64,000 nucleotides of DNA from JALOLG01 sp963776935 (GCA_963776935.1 CAVZOP010000006.1:310001-374000), one strand, 5' to 3'. Counted from the first letter of the stretch, positions 7,703-17,637 are shown. Translations and numbers: made by a program. Notes: generated by a model not told the origin, from the sequence alone.

Positions 7703-10339
7703 TCAGGCCGGAACCGACGCGCCGAAGAACTGACGCATTGCCTCGGCGATCTCGGCCCGGACTCCCGCACCGGACAGGATCACGTCGACCATCGTCAGCG
7801 ACGTGTGGGTGTGACCGCGAGCCGAGAGCTGGCGCACCGGTACACCAGCCGCGGCCATCGCCTCGGCGTAGGCGACGCCCTCGTCGCGGAGCGGGTCGAA
7901 CTCGCACGTCACCACCAGCGCGGGTGGGAGGTTCGAGAGATCCTCGCACCGCAGCGGCGACGCGTGCGGGTGCATGCGATCGTCGGTATCGGCGTAGTGA
8001 TCCCAGAACCACTCCATCAGCGCCGTCGTGAGCACGAAGCCGTCGGCGTTCTCGACGTACGACTCGCGGGTCATGTCGCAGTCGGTCACCGGCGTGATCA
8101 ACACCTGACTCACGATGTCGGGCCCGCCGGCGTCGTGTGCCCGATGGCAGGCGACGGCCGCCACGTTGGCGCCGGCGCTCCAACCGCAGACCGCGAGCTG
8201 GCCGGGGATGCCACCCAGCTCCACGGCGTGGTCGGCGATCCACTTGACCGCGGCGAAGCCGTCGTCGACGGCGGCCGGGTAGCGAGCCTCCGGCGCATGG
8301 CGGTAGTCGACCGACACGATGATCGCGCCCGAACGAACGCACAGGTCGCGGCACAGCGGATCGTCGGAGTCGTGCCCGCCGAGCACCCATCCCCCGCCGT
8401 GGAAGTAGACGACGACCGGATGCGGCCCGTCGGTCGGCGGACGGTACAGGCGGTACGCCAGATCGCCGCCGGCACCGGGGAGGACACCGTCGACGATCTC
8501 GCCCACCTCCGGCCCCGGCGGGCTCTGCGCCCCCATGGCGACGACGAACGCACGAGCGTCCTCGACCGACATCGACTCGAGCGGTGGGAGGCCCATGCCC
8601 GCCATCAGGTCGAGCACCATCATCACGTCCGGCTGCAGCCGGCGCACGACGCCGTCGTTGCACTGCGACCCCGACGGGCCGGTGCAGCGCAACCCGAGGT
8701 AGTCCTTGCTCACGACCTCGTCACACGCGGCCCGGTACACGTCGACTCCGCCCACGTACGGCAGGAAGACACGCGGTTTGCCGGGCACGTTGGCGCCCAT
8801 GTACCAGGAGTTGGCGGTGGGGTAGAGCGTGATGTCGGCGCAGTCGTTCACGTGCTGCACCCAACCATCCTGCGCCGTTTCGGTGGGCTCGATGGTCAAC
8901 AGTTCCTGGTCGCGCAGGTCGTTCAGGCAGCCGGCGACCCAGTCGACGTGCTGCTCGATCGACACCATCATGTTCGAAAGCACCGAGGGGCTGCCCGGGC
9001 CGGTGATGGTGAACAGGTTCGGGAAGCCGACCGTCGTGAGTCCGAGGTAGGTGTGGGGACCGTGCGCCCACTTCTCCTTCAGCGTGGCTCCGTCGTGTCC
9101 GGTGATGTCGACCGAGACGAGGGCGCCGGTCATCGCGTCGAACCCGGTGGCGTACACGATGGCGTCGAACTCGAGCGTCTCGTCGACGGTGTCGATGCCG
9201 CCCTCGGTGATCGTCGCGATCGGATGCTTGCGCAGGTCGATGAGCCGGACGTGGGGCAGGTTGAACGTGGCGAAGTAGTTCGTGTCGAGGCACGGACGTT
9301 TCGTCGCGAACGGGTGATCAGTGGGGCACAGCGCCTCGGCCGTCGCCGGGTCGGTCACGATCGATCGGATCTTGCCGCGGATGAACTCGGCGACGACGTC
9401 GTTGGCGGCCCGGTTGACGAGGACGTCGGCGAACACGCCGATGATCTCGAACAGCTCGCCGGCCTCCCACGCCGCCTCGAGGCGCGCCAACCGCTCTTCC
9501 TCCGACACCTGCAGCGCTCCGAGCTCGAACGGCTCCCAGGGGATCCCGCCCCGCGACCAGCGCGCCCGCTCGCGGTAGTCGTCACGGTCGGCATCGAGCG
9601 CCGCCCGCTTCTCGGGCCGGACCGGGCCGTTGTGCGCCGGCACCGAGAAGTTGGGTGTGCGCTGGAACACGGTGAGCTGGGCGGCCTGCTCGGCGATCAG
9701 CGGGATCGACTGGATGCCCGATGACCCGGTGCCGATGACCGCCACCCGCTTGCCGGTGAAGTCGACGCCGTCGTGGGGCCAGGTGCTCGTGAAGTACACC
9801 TCGCCGGCGAACCGTTCGGCGCCCTCGATGTCGGGCGTCTTCGGCATCGAGAGGCACCCGCTCGCCATCACGAGGTGGCGACAGCTGACATCGTCGCCGC
9901 GGTCCGTCCGAACGCGCCACAGCAACGCGTCGTCGTCCCATCTGGCCGACTCGATGCGCGTCTCGAACTGGATGTCGCGCCGAAGGTCGTACTTGTCGGC
10001 GACGTACTGCGCGTAGCGCAGGATCTCCGGTTGCGTCGCGTACTTCTCGGACCACGTCCATTCGCGCTCGAGGGTGGGATCGAAGCTGTACGTGTAGTCG
10101 GTGGTGGGGATGTCGCACCGGGCGCCGGGGTAGCGGTTCCAGTACCACGTGCCGCCGACGTCGCCGGCCGCCTCGAACGCCTTGGCCGAGAACCCCAGGC
10201 CCCGCAAACGGTGGAGGAGGTAGAGCCCGGCGAAGCCGGCGCCTCCCACCACGACATCGAAATCCGGGACCTCGATCCCGTGTGCCTCGACGTCCGAATC
10301 GGCAGGACGCAACTCGTTTGATCCGTTACCAGTAGTCAT
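7703..10339 (-). CDS. Baeyer-Villiger monooxygenase / alpha-beta hydrolase fusion
   Basis: 878 aa. Residues 1-570 form a class B flavin monooxygenase: GGAGFAG (32-38, FAD), GGTWYWNRYPGARCD (62-76, a type I BVMO signature) and GTGSSG (203-208, NADP). The BVMO fingerprint FxGxxxHxxxWP appears as FAGEVYFTSTWP (177-188), with Phe183 replacing the usual His. Residues 575-878 form an HSL-type esterase: HGGGW at 647, nucleophile Ser721 in GWSAG, Asp815 and His843. GGAGGT precedes the ATG by a few bases. A natural reading is ketone to ester, then ester to acid plus alcohol in one polypeptide. The alternative is a bona fide fusion with altered oxygenation activity because of the His substitution. Confidence 0.88.
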   Translation of the reverse strand: MTTGNGSNELRPADSDVEAHGIEVPDFDVVVGGAGFAGLYLLHRLRGLGFSAKAFEAAGDVGGTWYWNRYPGARCDIPTTDYTYSFDPTLEREWTWSEKYATQPEILRYAQYVADKYDLRRDIQFETRIESARWDDDALLWRVRTDRGDDVSCRHLVMASGCLSMPKTPDIEGAERFAGEVYFTSTWPHDGVDFTGKRVAVIGTGSSGIQSIPLIAEQAAQLTVFQRTPNFSVPAHNGPVRPEKRAALDADRDDYRERARWSRGGIPWEPFELGALQVSEEERLARLEAAWEAGELFEIIGVFADVLVNRAANDVVAEFIRGKIRSIVTDPATAEALCPTDHPFATKRPCLDTNYFATFNLPHVRLIDLRKHPIATITEGGIDTVDETLEFDAIVYATGFDAMTGALVSVDITGHDGATLKEKWAHGPHTYLGLTTVGFPNLFTITGPGSPSVLSNMMVSIEQHVDWVAGCLNDLRDQELLTIEPTETAQDGWVQHVNDCADITLYPTANSWYMGANVPGKPRVFLPYVGGVDVYRAACDEVVSKDYLGLRCTGPSGSQCNDGVVRRLQPDVMMVLDLMAGMGLPPLESMSVEDARAFVVAMGAQSPPGPEVGEIVDGVLPGAGGDLAYRLYRPPTDGPHPVVVYFHGGGWVLGGHDSDDPLCRDLCVRSGAIIVSVDYRHAPEARYPAAVDDGFAAVKWIADHAVELGGIPGQLAVCGWSAGANVAAVACHRAHDAGGPDIVSQVLITPVTDCDMTRESYVENADGFVLTTALMEWFWDHYADTDDRMHPHASPLRCEDLSNLPPALVVTCEFDPLRDEGVAYAEAMAAAGVPVRQLSARGHTHTSLTMVDVILSGAGVRAEIAEAMRQFFGASVPA

Positions 10340-10496
10340 TCAGGACCTCCGAGACAGCGGCGATCGTTGCACGCCGCAACGTCCCGACAGTGTCACACGT
10401 CAACCCCCCATCCATTCCAGCGGAGGCGCGAACGTCGGGCCGCTCCGGCTGTCGTCACATCGACGGCGGCGTCCGGACGGCGTAGCTTCGATCGCC

Positions 10497-12023
10497 ATGA
10501 CGACCGATGCAGCCGGCGACGACCATGGCGCGCCGGGATGGCGCCTCGTTGACGAGGGCTGGGGGCGGCGGGCGGTGGATTTCGCGACGCTGAGCGAGCC
10601 GTCGAACTGTCGCGAGTACGTCGCCCTGCACCAACAGCTGGCGGTCGGACCGAGGGATCGCCTGCTGGACGTCGCCTGCGGGGCGGGGCTGGCGATCGAG
10701 TTGGCGGCCGCCCGGGGGGCGACGTGCGCCGGCCTCGACGCCTCACCTCGACTGATCGAAATCGCCCGCGACCGCAACCCGGCAGCCGACCTTCGCGTCG
10801 GCGACATGCACGCCCTGCCGTGGGACGACTCCACGTTCGACGTGGTCACCAGCTTCCGCGGCATCTGGGGCACGACGCCCGATGCCGTCGCCGAGGTCCG
10901 CCGCGTGCTCGCCCCGGGCGGTCGCGTGGGGATCACGGTCTGGGGTCACATCAAGGCGTCACCGGGGGCGTGGGCCCTGATGCCGTTCACATTGGCCAGC
11001 CCACCGAAGGTGGCGAACCAGGCGGCGATGGTCTCCCTCGGCCGGCCAGGGGCTGGCGAGGAGCTCCTGGCCAAGGCGGGCTTCGCGGACATCGAGCGCA
11101 TCGACATCCCGTTCGTCTGGGAGTTCGCCGACCCCGACGAGTACGCCCGCGCACTCGCGTCGACGGGCCCGGCGTACGAGGCGATCCAGGCCGTCGGCGA
11201 GGAGGCGTTCTTCAAGTCGGCGACAGAACTGGCACACGAGCGCGTCCGTGACGGGCTCCCCCTACGTGCGCCCATCGCCGTGGTCGGCTACATCGCCCGC
11301 AAGCCCGCCGCGGCCGGCGTGAGCACCCACCGGTCGACGGACGCCGGTTTCCTTGGCGCCGCCGAGATGTCGGCCGAGGCCCAGCGCCTGTTCGACGACG
11401 ACGTCGAGGAAGTCGGATATGTCATGAACGTCTCCAAGCTCTGGGCGCACCAGCCCGGCGCCCAAGTCGGGCTGTTCGACGTATTGGGGCAGGCGGTCCG
11501 CGCCGGTTCGCTCACGTTTCGCCAGCGCGGCATCCTCGTCACCGCCTGCGCGTCGACGATGGGTGACTCGTACTGCTCGCTGGCGTGGGGCAACAAGCTG
11601 GCTGGTGAAGCGGGCGCGGATCTCGCCGGCGGTGTCTTGCGCGGCGATGACGACGAGCTGGACGATTCGGAGCGGGCACTGGCGCGATGGGCCCGGAACG
11701 TCACCCGCGACCCCAACGCCACTACCGCCGGCGACGTGCAAGCACTGCGGGACGCCGGGTACGACGACGCCCAGATCTTCGCCATCACGGTCTTCGTCGC
11801 AATTCGCATCGCCTTCTCCACGGTCAACGACGCGCTGGGTGCCAGGCCCGACCGGGCGCTCGGCGACGCCGTGCCGGCGCCGGTCCGCGACGCGGTGACG
11901 TTCGGGCGACCGGTCGGCGTGGGCGACCCCGCCGTTCTGTCTGCCTCAGATGAGCCCACGGGCAGTCTGAAGCAGACAGAACCGAGGGGTGGGGGGGTGG
12001 GGGGCGCTAGGGGACGTCGATGA
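10497..12023 (+). CDS. SAM methyltransferase / carboxymuconolactone-decarboxylase-like (AhpD fold) fusion
   Basis: 508 aa. Residues 1-265 are a class I methyltransferase: LLDVACGAGLAIELA (motif I), LRVGDMHALPW and EVRRVLAPGGRVGI. Residues 290-470 are a CMD/AhpD-like domain; the alkylhydroperoxidase CxxC is reduced to a single Cys (SYCSLAW), so thiol-disulfide chemistry is unlikely. The last 35 residues (from about VLSASDEPTG) are encoded by a copy of the 49-bp palindromic repeat plus flank and are probably not functional. Divergent from the BVMO fusion; overlaps the convergent hydrolase by 17 bp. Substrate unknown. Confidence 0.78.
   Translation: MTTDAAGDDHGAPGWRLVDEGWGRRAVDFATLSEPSNCREYVALHQQLAVGPRDRLLDVACGAGLAIELAAARGATCAGLDASPRLIEIARDRNPAADLRVGDMHALPWDDSTFDVVTSFRGIWGTTPDAVAEVRRVLAPGGRVGITVWGHIKASPGAWALMPFTLASPPKVANQAAMVSLGRPGAGEELLAKAGFADIERIDIPFVWEFADPDEYARALASTGPAYEAIQAVGEEAFFKSATELAHERVRDGLPLRAPIAVVGYIARKPAAAGVSTHRSTDAGFLGAAEMSAEAQRLFDDDVEEVGYVMNVSKLWAHQPGAQVGLFDVLGQAVRAGSLTFRQRGILVTACASTMGDSYCSLAWGNKLAGEAGADLAGGVLRGDDDELDDSERALARWARNVTRDPNATTAGDVQALRDAGYDDAQIFAITVFVAIRIAFSTVNDALGARPDRALGDAVPAPVRDAVTFGRPVGVGDPAVLSASDEPTGSLKQTEPRGGGVGGARGRR
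11934..11982. repeat. 49-bp palindromic element, copy A
   Basis: GTTCTGTCTGCCTCAGA (11934-11950) and TCTGAAGCAGACAGAAC (11966-11982) form 17-bp arms with one mismatch around a 15-base loop. The core from CTGTCTGC to GCAGACAG is the exact reverse complement of copy D at 46.5 kb. It lies inside the 3' end of the methyltransferase/CMD fusion, in frame. Confidence 0.85.
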
Positions 12024-12958
12024 TGTCGCCGGGTGGGCCGAGGCGGTGGGGCTGGGGCCCGTGGGGTGGCTGGACGGGGGCGCCGTCGACTGGCACGAAG
12101 CGGGACAGGAAGTCCGTCACCGCACCCGCGAAGACGTCGTTGCGGTCGCCGGCGACCATGTGGGCGGCCCCGGCGACGTTCACGTACTCGGCGTGGGGAC
12201 ACAGTTGGAGGAACTCCTGGGCGCCCTGCTCGGTGAGGACGTCGGACAACCCGCCCCGCACCAACAGCGTCGGAAGCGTCAGACTGCGCGGCGCACGCCT
12301 CGAGCCGCGCTTGGCGTTGGTCGAGGTCTCGGTGCCCGGCGCGGAAGCGGGGGTCCCAGTGCCAGTGGTAGCGCCCGTCGTCACCGAGGCGGACGTTCTT
12401 GGCGAGGCCGTCGAGGTTCTTGGGCCGCTCGCGATGGGGCTGGTAGCGGCCGATCGCATCGGCCACCTCTTCGAGTGACGCGAAGCCTTCGGGGCGGTCG
12501 TTCATGAAGGCCTGGATCTTGCGGGCGCCGCGCATCTCGATGCGGGGCGCGATGTCGACGAGCACGAGGGCGGTCGCATCGACGTGGTCCTCACCCACCG
12601 CGACCAAGCTGGTGCCACCACCCATCGACGCTCCCACCAGCACCGGCCGTCGATCACCGAGGGCGGCGATCACGCGGACGAGATCCTCGACCATGACGTC
12701 TTGTCCGTACACCCCGTTGGCGTCCCAGTCGGAGTCGCCGTGGCCCCGAGCGTCGAACGCGACGGCGTGGTAGCCGGCCGCGCCGAGCGTCTCGCCGGCG
12801 CCCTTCCACGCGTGACGCGTCTGACCACCACCGTGCTGCAGCACGACGAGCGGACCGTTCGGATCGCCCCACGAATCGCCGGCGATGCCCAGCCCGCCGG
12901 CGCCCGTCCAGTGCTGCATGGGCTCGGGTGTCGAGGCGAGCCGGGCGCCTGCGCTCAT
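12007..12958 (-). CDS. alpha/beta hydrolase (frameshifted)
   Basis: Starts at the ATG at 12958 with AGGAGA upstream. The first frame gives QHGGGQTRHAW (oxyanion strand), FDARGHGDSD, LVGASMGGGTSL (nucleophile Ser) and HWHWDPRFRAG. At about 12284-12292 the reading shifts by +1; the next frame gives LTLPTLLVRGGLSDVLTEQG (Asp loop) and AGAAHMVAGDRND (catalytic His), ending FLSRFVPVDG. Removing one base joins the halves into a complete about 316-aa hydrolase of the epoxide-hydrolase/peroxidase-like group. Convergent with and overlapping the methyltransferase fusion. Either an inactive gene or a sequence error. Confidence 0.75.
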
Positions 12959-13047
12959 GTTCTCGTCTCCTGGGACAGCGACGACTGGCGGCTGCCTACG
13001 TGGCGGCCGCTGCCGGGGGGTGGCTTCGACAGTAGACGGCCTGCGTG

Positions 13048-14667
13048 TCAGTCGCGTTGTCCGCGCACGGCGTCCAACACGGCGGGATAGCACGACGGGT
13101 CGACGGCCACGTCGAGCAGTGCCGGACCACGGCTCGCGAGCGCAGCGCGGATCAACCCGTCGAAGGCCTTGGCGTCCGAGACCGATTCGGCCCACATGCC
13201 GCACGCTCGGGCGATGGCCGCGAAGTCGGTGTTCCGGTAACGGACCGCGTCGTCGCCGCCGTGACCTTGCGGAGACTGCTTGGCGGCGATGAGGCTGAGT
13301 GTCGAGTCGTTGAACACGACCACCACGACGGGCAGGTCGAGACGGGTCAGGGTTTCGAGCTCGGCGAGTGTCATCCCGAGGCCGCCGTCGCCGGTGAAGC
13401 AGACGACGTTGCGTTCGGGCTCGACCAGCGCCGCCGCGATCGCCGCCGGGAGTGCGAATCCCATCGTCGCCAGACCGTTCGAGATCAGCAGCGTCCCGGG
13501 CTCCTCGACCTCCCAGAACGGGACCGCCAGCAGCATGTGGGCACCGGCGTCGATGGTGGCGATCGTCGAGGTGGGTGACGCCGCCCGCGCCACGCGCACG
13601 ACCTCGAGCGGCGTCAGCGCTCCGGCTGACGGTGGCACCGCGGCGGCCAGTTCGTCGAGCGAGGCGCGCCGAAACCGCTGCCCCGCGTCGGGGACCCAGG
13701 TCGCCTCCAGCACCTCGGTGAGCTCGCGAACGATCTCGGAGAGCTCGTCGGCGCCGCCGACCACCTCACCATGCAGTGCCGATCCGAAGAAGGAGCTGTC
13801 GTCGACGGACCACGAGCCGATGAGCACCACCGCCGCCCGGTAGGGCCACGGCGCCGGGATCAGCTCGACCGGATCGAGCCCCACACCGATGACGACGTCG
13901 GCCGCGTCGAGCACCGGCGCCTCGATCGTCGCGCCGGTCATCACGCCGGCGGTGAACCCGGCATGGTCGGTGACGATCCCGCGGGCCTTGTAGGTGGTGA
14001 GGATCGGGACGTTGGTTCGCCGTCCGAGCTCGTCGAGCGCACTCGCCACCTTGCGCGCCACCACTCCGCCGTGGGCACGCGTTCCCACGCCGGCGACGAC
14101 GACCGGGCGCTGCGCGTCGCCGAGTACGTCGCGGACGTGCCCGAGGTCGCGCCCGCCACCGCCCGCCGGTGCGTGGGCGAGAGCGCTGGACGGCGCCGAC
14201 GGATCGAAATCGACGTACACCGGACCAGGTCGCGGGCCGAGGGCACGGGCGACGATCGCGCCGGGCAGATCGCCCGGCTCGCCGCCGTACGACACCGAGG
14301 CGAGTGTGGCCGGCGTCATCAGGGCGAGCTGGTCGATGCGCTGATGGGAGACGCGGCGACGATCGGACGCGCCGACGCAGTCGGCGACGAGCACCATCGG
14401 CTGGCGGTCGAGCAGCGCCTGGGCGATGCCGTTCACCGCGCTCGCGGCGCCGGGACCACGGGTGACGACGCACGCACCCGGTGCACCCGTGAGCTCGCCG
14501 ACCACACCGGCCATCACCGCGGCCGCGGTCTCGGTGTGGGTGAGCACGAAACGCATCCCGCACTCGTGCACGGCGCCAACGACATCGAGGTTCGAACCAC
14601 CTCCCGGAACGCCGAACGCGAACGCGGTACCGGCATCGCGCCACGCCGACACGAGGTCGAGCGCCAT
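13048..14667 (-). CDS. ThDP-dependent enzyme (acetolactate synthase-like large subunit family)
   Basis: 539 aa, three-domain ThDP enzyme. N-terminal PYR domain carries FGVPGGGSNLD and the activating Glu in LTHTETAAAVMAG near residue 50. The middle domain holds a partial nucleotide-binding fold (RPVVVAGVGTRA), and the C-terminal PP domain has FTGDGGLGMTLAELETL...FNDSTLSLI, the GDG...N ThDP/Mg motif. Resembles the acetolactate synthase/benzoylformate decarboxylase group but stands without a small subunit. Start chosen at 14667 because residues before it are not family-like. Divergent from the PNPOx-like gene. Substrate, presumably a 2-oxoacid, is not defined. Confidence 0.85.
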   Translation of the reverse strand: MALDLVSAWRDAGTAFAFGVPGGGSNLDVVGAVHECGMRFVLTHTETAAAVMAGVVGELTGAPGACVVTRGPGAASAVNGIAQALLDRQPMVLVADCVGASDRRRVSHQRIDQLALMTPATLASVSYGGEPGDLPGAIVARALGPRPGPVYVDFDPSAPSSALAHAPAGGGGRDLGHVRDVLGDAQRPVVVAGVGTRAHGGVVARKVASALDELGRRTNVPILTTYKARGIVTDHAGFTAGVMTGATIEAPVLDAADVVIGVGLDPVELIPAPWPYRAAVVLIGSWSVDDSSFFGSALHGEVVGGADELSEIVRELTEVLEATWVPDAGQRFRRASLDELAAAVPPSAGALTPLEVVRVARAASPTSTIATIDAGAHMLLAVPFWEVEEPGTLLISNGLATMGFALPAAIAAALVEPERNVVCFTGDGGLGMTLAELETLTRLDLPVVVVVFNDSTLSLIAAKQSPQGHGGDDAVRYRNTDFAAIARACGMWAESVSDAKAFDGLIRAALASRGPALLDVAVDPSCYPAVLDAVRGQRD

Positions 14668-14743
14668 GGCACGCCGCGATCGTGGCAACGGGTCGATGCG
14701 CCGCACGGTAGCTGGCAGAATCACACCGAGGGGGTACACCAAC

Positions 14744-15265
14744 ATGTCCATCACCGTCGCCAAGTTCCTCGACGTCTCCGCCGGCCTGCAGCCCCACCAG
14801 TTCACCGTCGGGTCGCACAGCACGATCGAGTCACTCGACGAGCTCGACCCGACCTACAAGCAGCTGCTCGACGAACCGATCGCGTGCGTCCTCGGGCTGA
14901 TCGGCAACGACGGTCGGGTCAACATGACACCGATGTGGTTCTCCTACGAAGGCAGCCAGGTGCTGTTGAACGTCGCCGCCCACCGCAAGAAGGTCGAATG
15001 GATCCGCAACAACGGGAAGCTGTCGTTCCTGCTCGTCAACCCCAAGAACGCCTACCACTGGGTGAGCATCAAGTGCACCATTGCCCGCGAGCTCTCAGAG
15101 GACGATCCGGACGAGGGTCCGCGGGTCACCGAGCACGTCGACCGGATCTGGACGAAGTACACGAGCAGCGACCCCCCGTACGGCCTGCGCGACCCGTCGA
15201 TCGACGAGCGGCGGATCCTGTTCGAGTGCGACGTCGACCGGATCGCGACGTTCGGCACGCCGTGA
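14744..15265 (+). CDS. pyridoxamine-5'-phosphate-oxidase-like (split-barrel) protein
   Basis: 173 aa from the ATG at 14744. The FMN/F420 split-barrel core is visible: ACVLGLIGNDGRVNMTPMWFSYEGSQVLLNV, followed by KKVEWIRNNGKLSFLLVNP and a charged strand with VERI-like spacing. The family includes PNP oxidases and actinobacterial F420-dependent reductases; the short size and lack of a PNPOx C-terminal domain favour the latter. First gene of a plus-strand group with an FAD monooxygenase and DUF3500 protein, divergent from the ThDP enzyme. Confidence 0.75.
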   Translation: MSITVAKFLDVSAGLQPHQFTVGSHSTIESLDELDPTYKQLLDEPIACVLGLIGNDGRVNMTPMWFSYEGSQVLLNVAAHRKKVEWIRNNGKLSFLLVNPKNAYHWVSIKCTIARELSEDDPDEGPRVTEHVDRIWTKYTSSDPPYGLRDPSIDERRILFECDVDRIATFGTP

Positions 15266-15302
15266 CGTGCAGAACGCGCTTCAGTAGCCAAACCCCGGAC
15301 CA

Positions 15303-16490
15303 ATGGTGACGTCCGGCCGGGTCGCGGTCGTCGGTGGGTCGCTCGGGGGCCTGACGGCAGCGCTGGTCCTGCGCGACGCGGGATTCGACGTCACCGTCTA
15401 CGAACGCTCCGCCATCGTGTTGGAACAGCGCGGCGCCGGGATCGGTTTCCTCCCTGACAGCGCGCGCTACCTCGTCGAACGTGCCAAGGTCGACCTCGAC
15501 GCCATCAGCATCTCCACCGAGCACATCCGCTACCTGGCTCGGGATGGCACCGTTACGCACGACATCGCGCAGCCGTACCGGTTCAGCTCGTGGAACACGA
15601 TCTACCGTTCGCTGTTGGTGAGCTTCGGGCACGATCGGTACCTGCTCGGGCACGAGGCCACCGGGCTCACGCCTGCGACCGATCACGTGGTGGTCCACTT
15701 CGCCGAGCACGCCGCAGAACGCGTCAACCTGCTGGTGTGTGCCGACGGCATCGGGTCGGGCTTCCGCAGCCAGTTGATCCCGGAGGCCACCCGCGAGTAC
15801 GCCGGCTACGTGGCGTGGCGCGGCATGGTGCCCGAGGCACAGCTCGAGCCGGCCGACGTCGCCGCGCTCGGCGACGCGATCACGTACCACGTGTTCGCCA
15901 ACAGCCACATCCTCGTGTACCCGATCCCGGGACTCGACGGATCGGTCCAGCCAGGCCGGCGGCTCTTCAACTACGTCTGGTACCGCAACTACCTGGCGGG
16001 GGATGATCTCGGCGACGTGCTGACCGATGCCGACGGCCAGTGTCGCGAGCTGTCGCTGCCACCGGGGAGCGCCCGGGTCGACCACGTCGCCGAGCTCCGG
16101 GCGACAGCCAGGGCCCGTCTCCCGAGGCTCCTCGCCGCCGTGGTGACGGGCGTCGAGAAACCGTTCATGCAGGTGATCTACGACGTGGCAGGTGCCAGCG
16201 CATGGCGTTCGATCGGACCTGCCTCATCGGCGACGCGGCCTGGGTGATTCGCCCCCACGCCGCCGCCGGCACCGCCAAGGCGGCGGCCGACGCGCTGGGC
16301 GCTCGTCGACGCGCTCGAACACAGTGCCTCGGTGCCCGAAGCGCTGATCGACTACGAGCGCGAGCAGATGGAGCTCGGTCGCCAGCTCCTGGAACGGACG
16401 CGGCGCATCGGCACTCACTCCCAGGTGACCTGCACGTGGGATCCGCGCGATCCCGAACTCGTCTTCGGCCTCAGGGAGCCGGGCCGGTGA
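15303..16490 (+). CDS. FAD-dependent aromatic monooxygenase (UbiH/PHBH-like, frameshifted)
   Basis: The N-terminal FAD motif VAVVGGSLGGLTAALVLRDAG and NADP/FAD strand VYERS identify a group A flavoprotein monooxygenase. The first frame runs to about 16190. Two single-G insertions (near 16191 and 16198) and one C insertion near 16295 then split the conserved end: RMAFDRTCLIGDAAWVIRPH (GD motif) and ALVDALEHSA to VFGLREPGR. Deleting those three bases gives a continuous protein of about 394 aa. Hydroxylation of an aromatic or polycyclic substrate is the family role. DUF3500 follows after 27 bp, likely cotranscribed. Confidence 0.78.
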
Positions 16491-16517
16491 ACGCTCGGCG
16501 CGAAGATCGCGCAGCGC

Positions 16518-17628
16518 ATGAGCGAGGCGGCGGTGACGTTGCTCGACTCGCTCAGCACCGAGCAGCGGGCGCTCGCCGGATGGCCGTTCCCCGCTGACGA
16601 CGAACGCCTGCTCTGGTTCTACACACCGACCGATCACGGCGGCCTGCCGATGTCGGACATGCGGCCGGCGCAGCAGCGACACGCGATGCGGCTCGTCCGC
16701 GGCCGGCCTGTCACGAGCCGCGTACGTGACGGTCTCGACGATCATGGGCCTGGAGAACGTGCTCGACGAGCTCGAAGGTTGGGGCGTCGGATGGGAGCGC
16801 GAGCGGGGCCGCGACCCCGGCCTCTACTACCTGCGGGTGTTCGGCGACCCGGTCGAGGGCGGAACGTGGGCATGGCGTTTCGGCGGGCACCACGTGTCGA
16901 TCAACCACACCATCGTCGCCGGCGAGGTCGCCGGTTCGACGCCATGCTTCCTCGGTGCCGACCCGGCGTCGTCGCCGCTGCTCGGCCCCCACCCGCTCCG
17001 CCCGCTCGCCGGTGCCGAGGACCTCGGCAGGGAGCTCGTCCGTTCGCTCGACGAGGCTCAGCTGTCGGCCGCGATGCTGTCACCGGTCGCCCCCGTCGAC
17101 CTCGTGACCGGGAACCGTGCTCGCCTGTCCGAGGGTGACCAGGCGCTCCCTCTCACCGACATCTGGCGCGGGCGGTTCACGGGGGACGTCGGCGCGATGG
17201 TGCAGGCGATCCAGCGGACGGCAGAGCAGCAGGGGGGCGTGACGGCCGAGCACTCAGCGGCGGTCACGTTCACGTCGGCACCACGGGGGATCATGGCGGC
17301 GGACCTGCGATCCGACCAGCGCCAGATCCTGCGCGCCCTCCTCGACGTCTACGTGCATCGGATCCCCGACGAACTGGCAGACGCCGAGGCGGCGAAGTAC
17401 CGCGCCGACGCCGACCTGGATGCGTTGGGATTCGTGTGGGCGGGTGGCGTCGAGCCGGGTGAGCCGCACTACTACCGAGTCCAGGGCCGGCGCCTGCTCG
17501 CCGAGTACGACAACACCCAGCGCGGCGTCAACCACGTCCACACGGTGTGGCGCGATCTCGAATCGGACTTCGGCGGCGATGTCCTCGGCCGGCACTACGC
17601 CGACCACCACGACGACGGCGACGGGTGA
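16518..17628 (+). CDS. DUF3500 family protein (frameshifted)
   Basis: The first frame gives MSEAAVTLLDSLSTEQRA then WFYTPTDHGGLPMSDMRPAQQ, the DUF3500 N-terminal signature. A +1 shift at about 16700-16706 leads to YVTVSTIMGLENVLDE and GLYYLRVFGDPVEGG, WRFGGHHVSINHT, and HYYRVQGRRLLAEYDN to the end. Corrected length is about 369 aa. The family is of unknown function, often near oxidoreductases; the HHVS and NHVHTVWRD segments may bind metal. It follows the FAD monooxygenase by 27 bp. Confidence 0.78.
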
Positions 17629-17637
17629 GGCGCGGCG

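Noticed and set aside
7805..9724. 639-codon plus-strand open frame across the BVMO fusion
   Set aside because: Val/Asp/His-rich shadow with no motif; the opposite strand has full catalytic motifs and a strong ribosome site.
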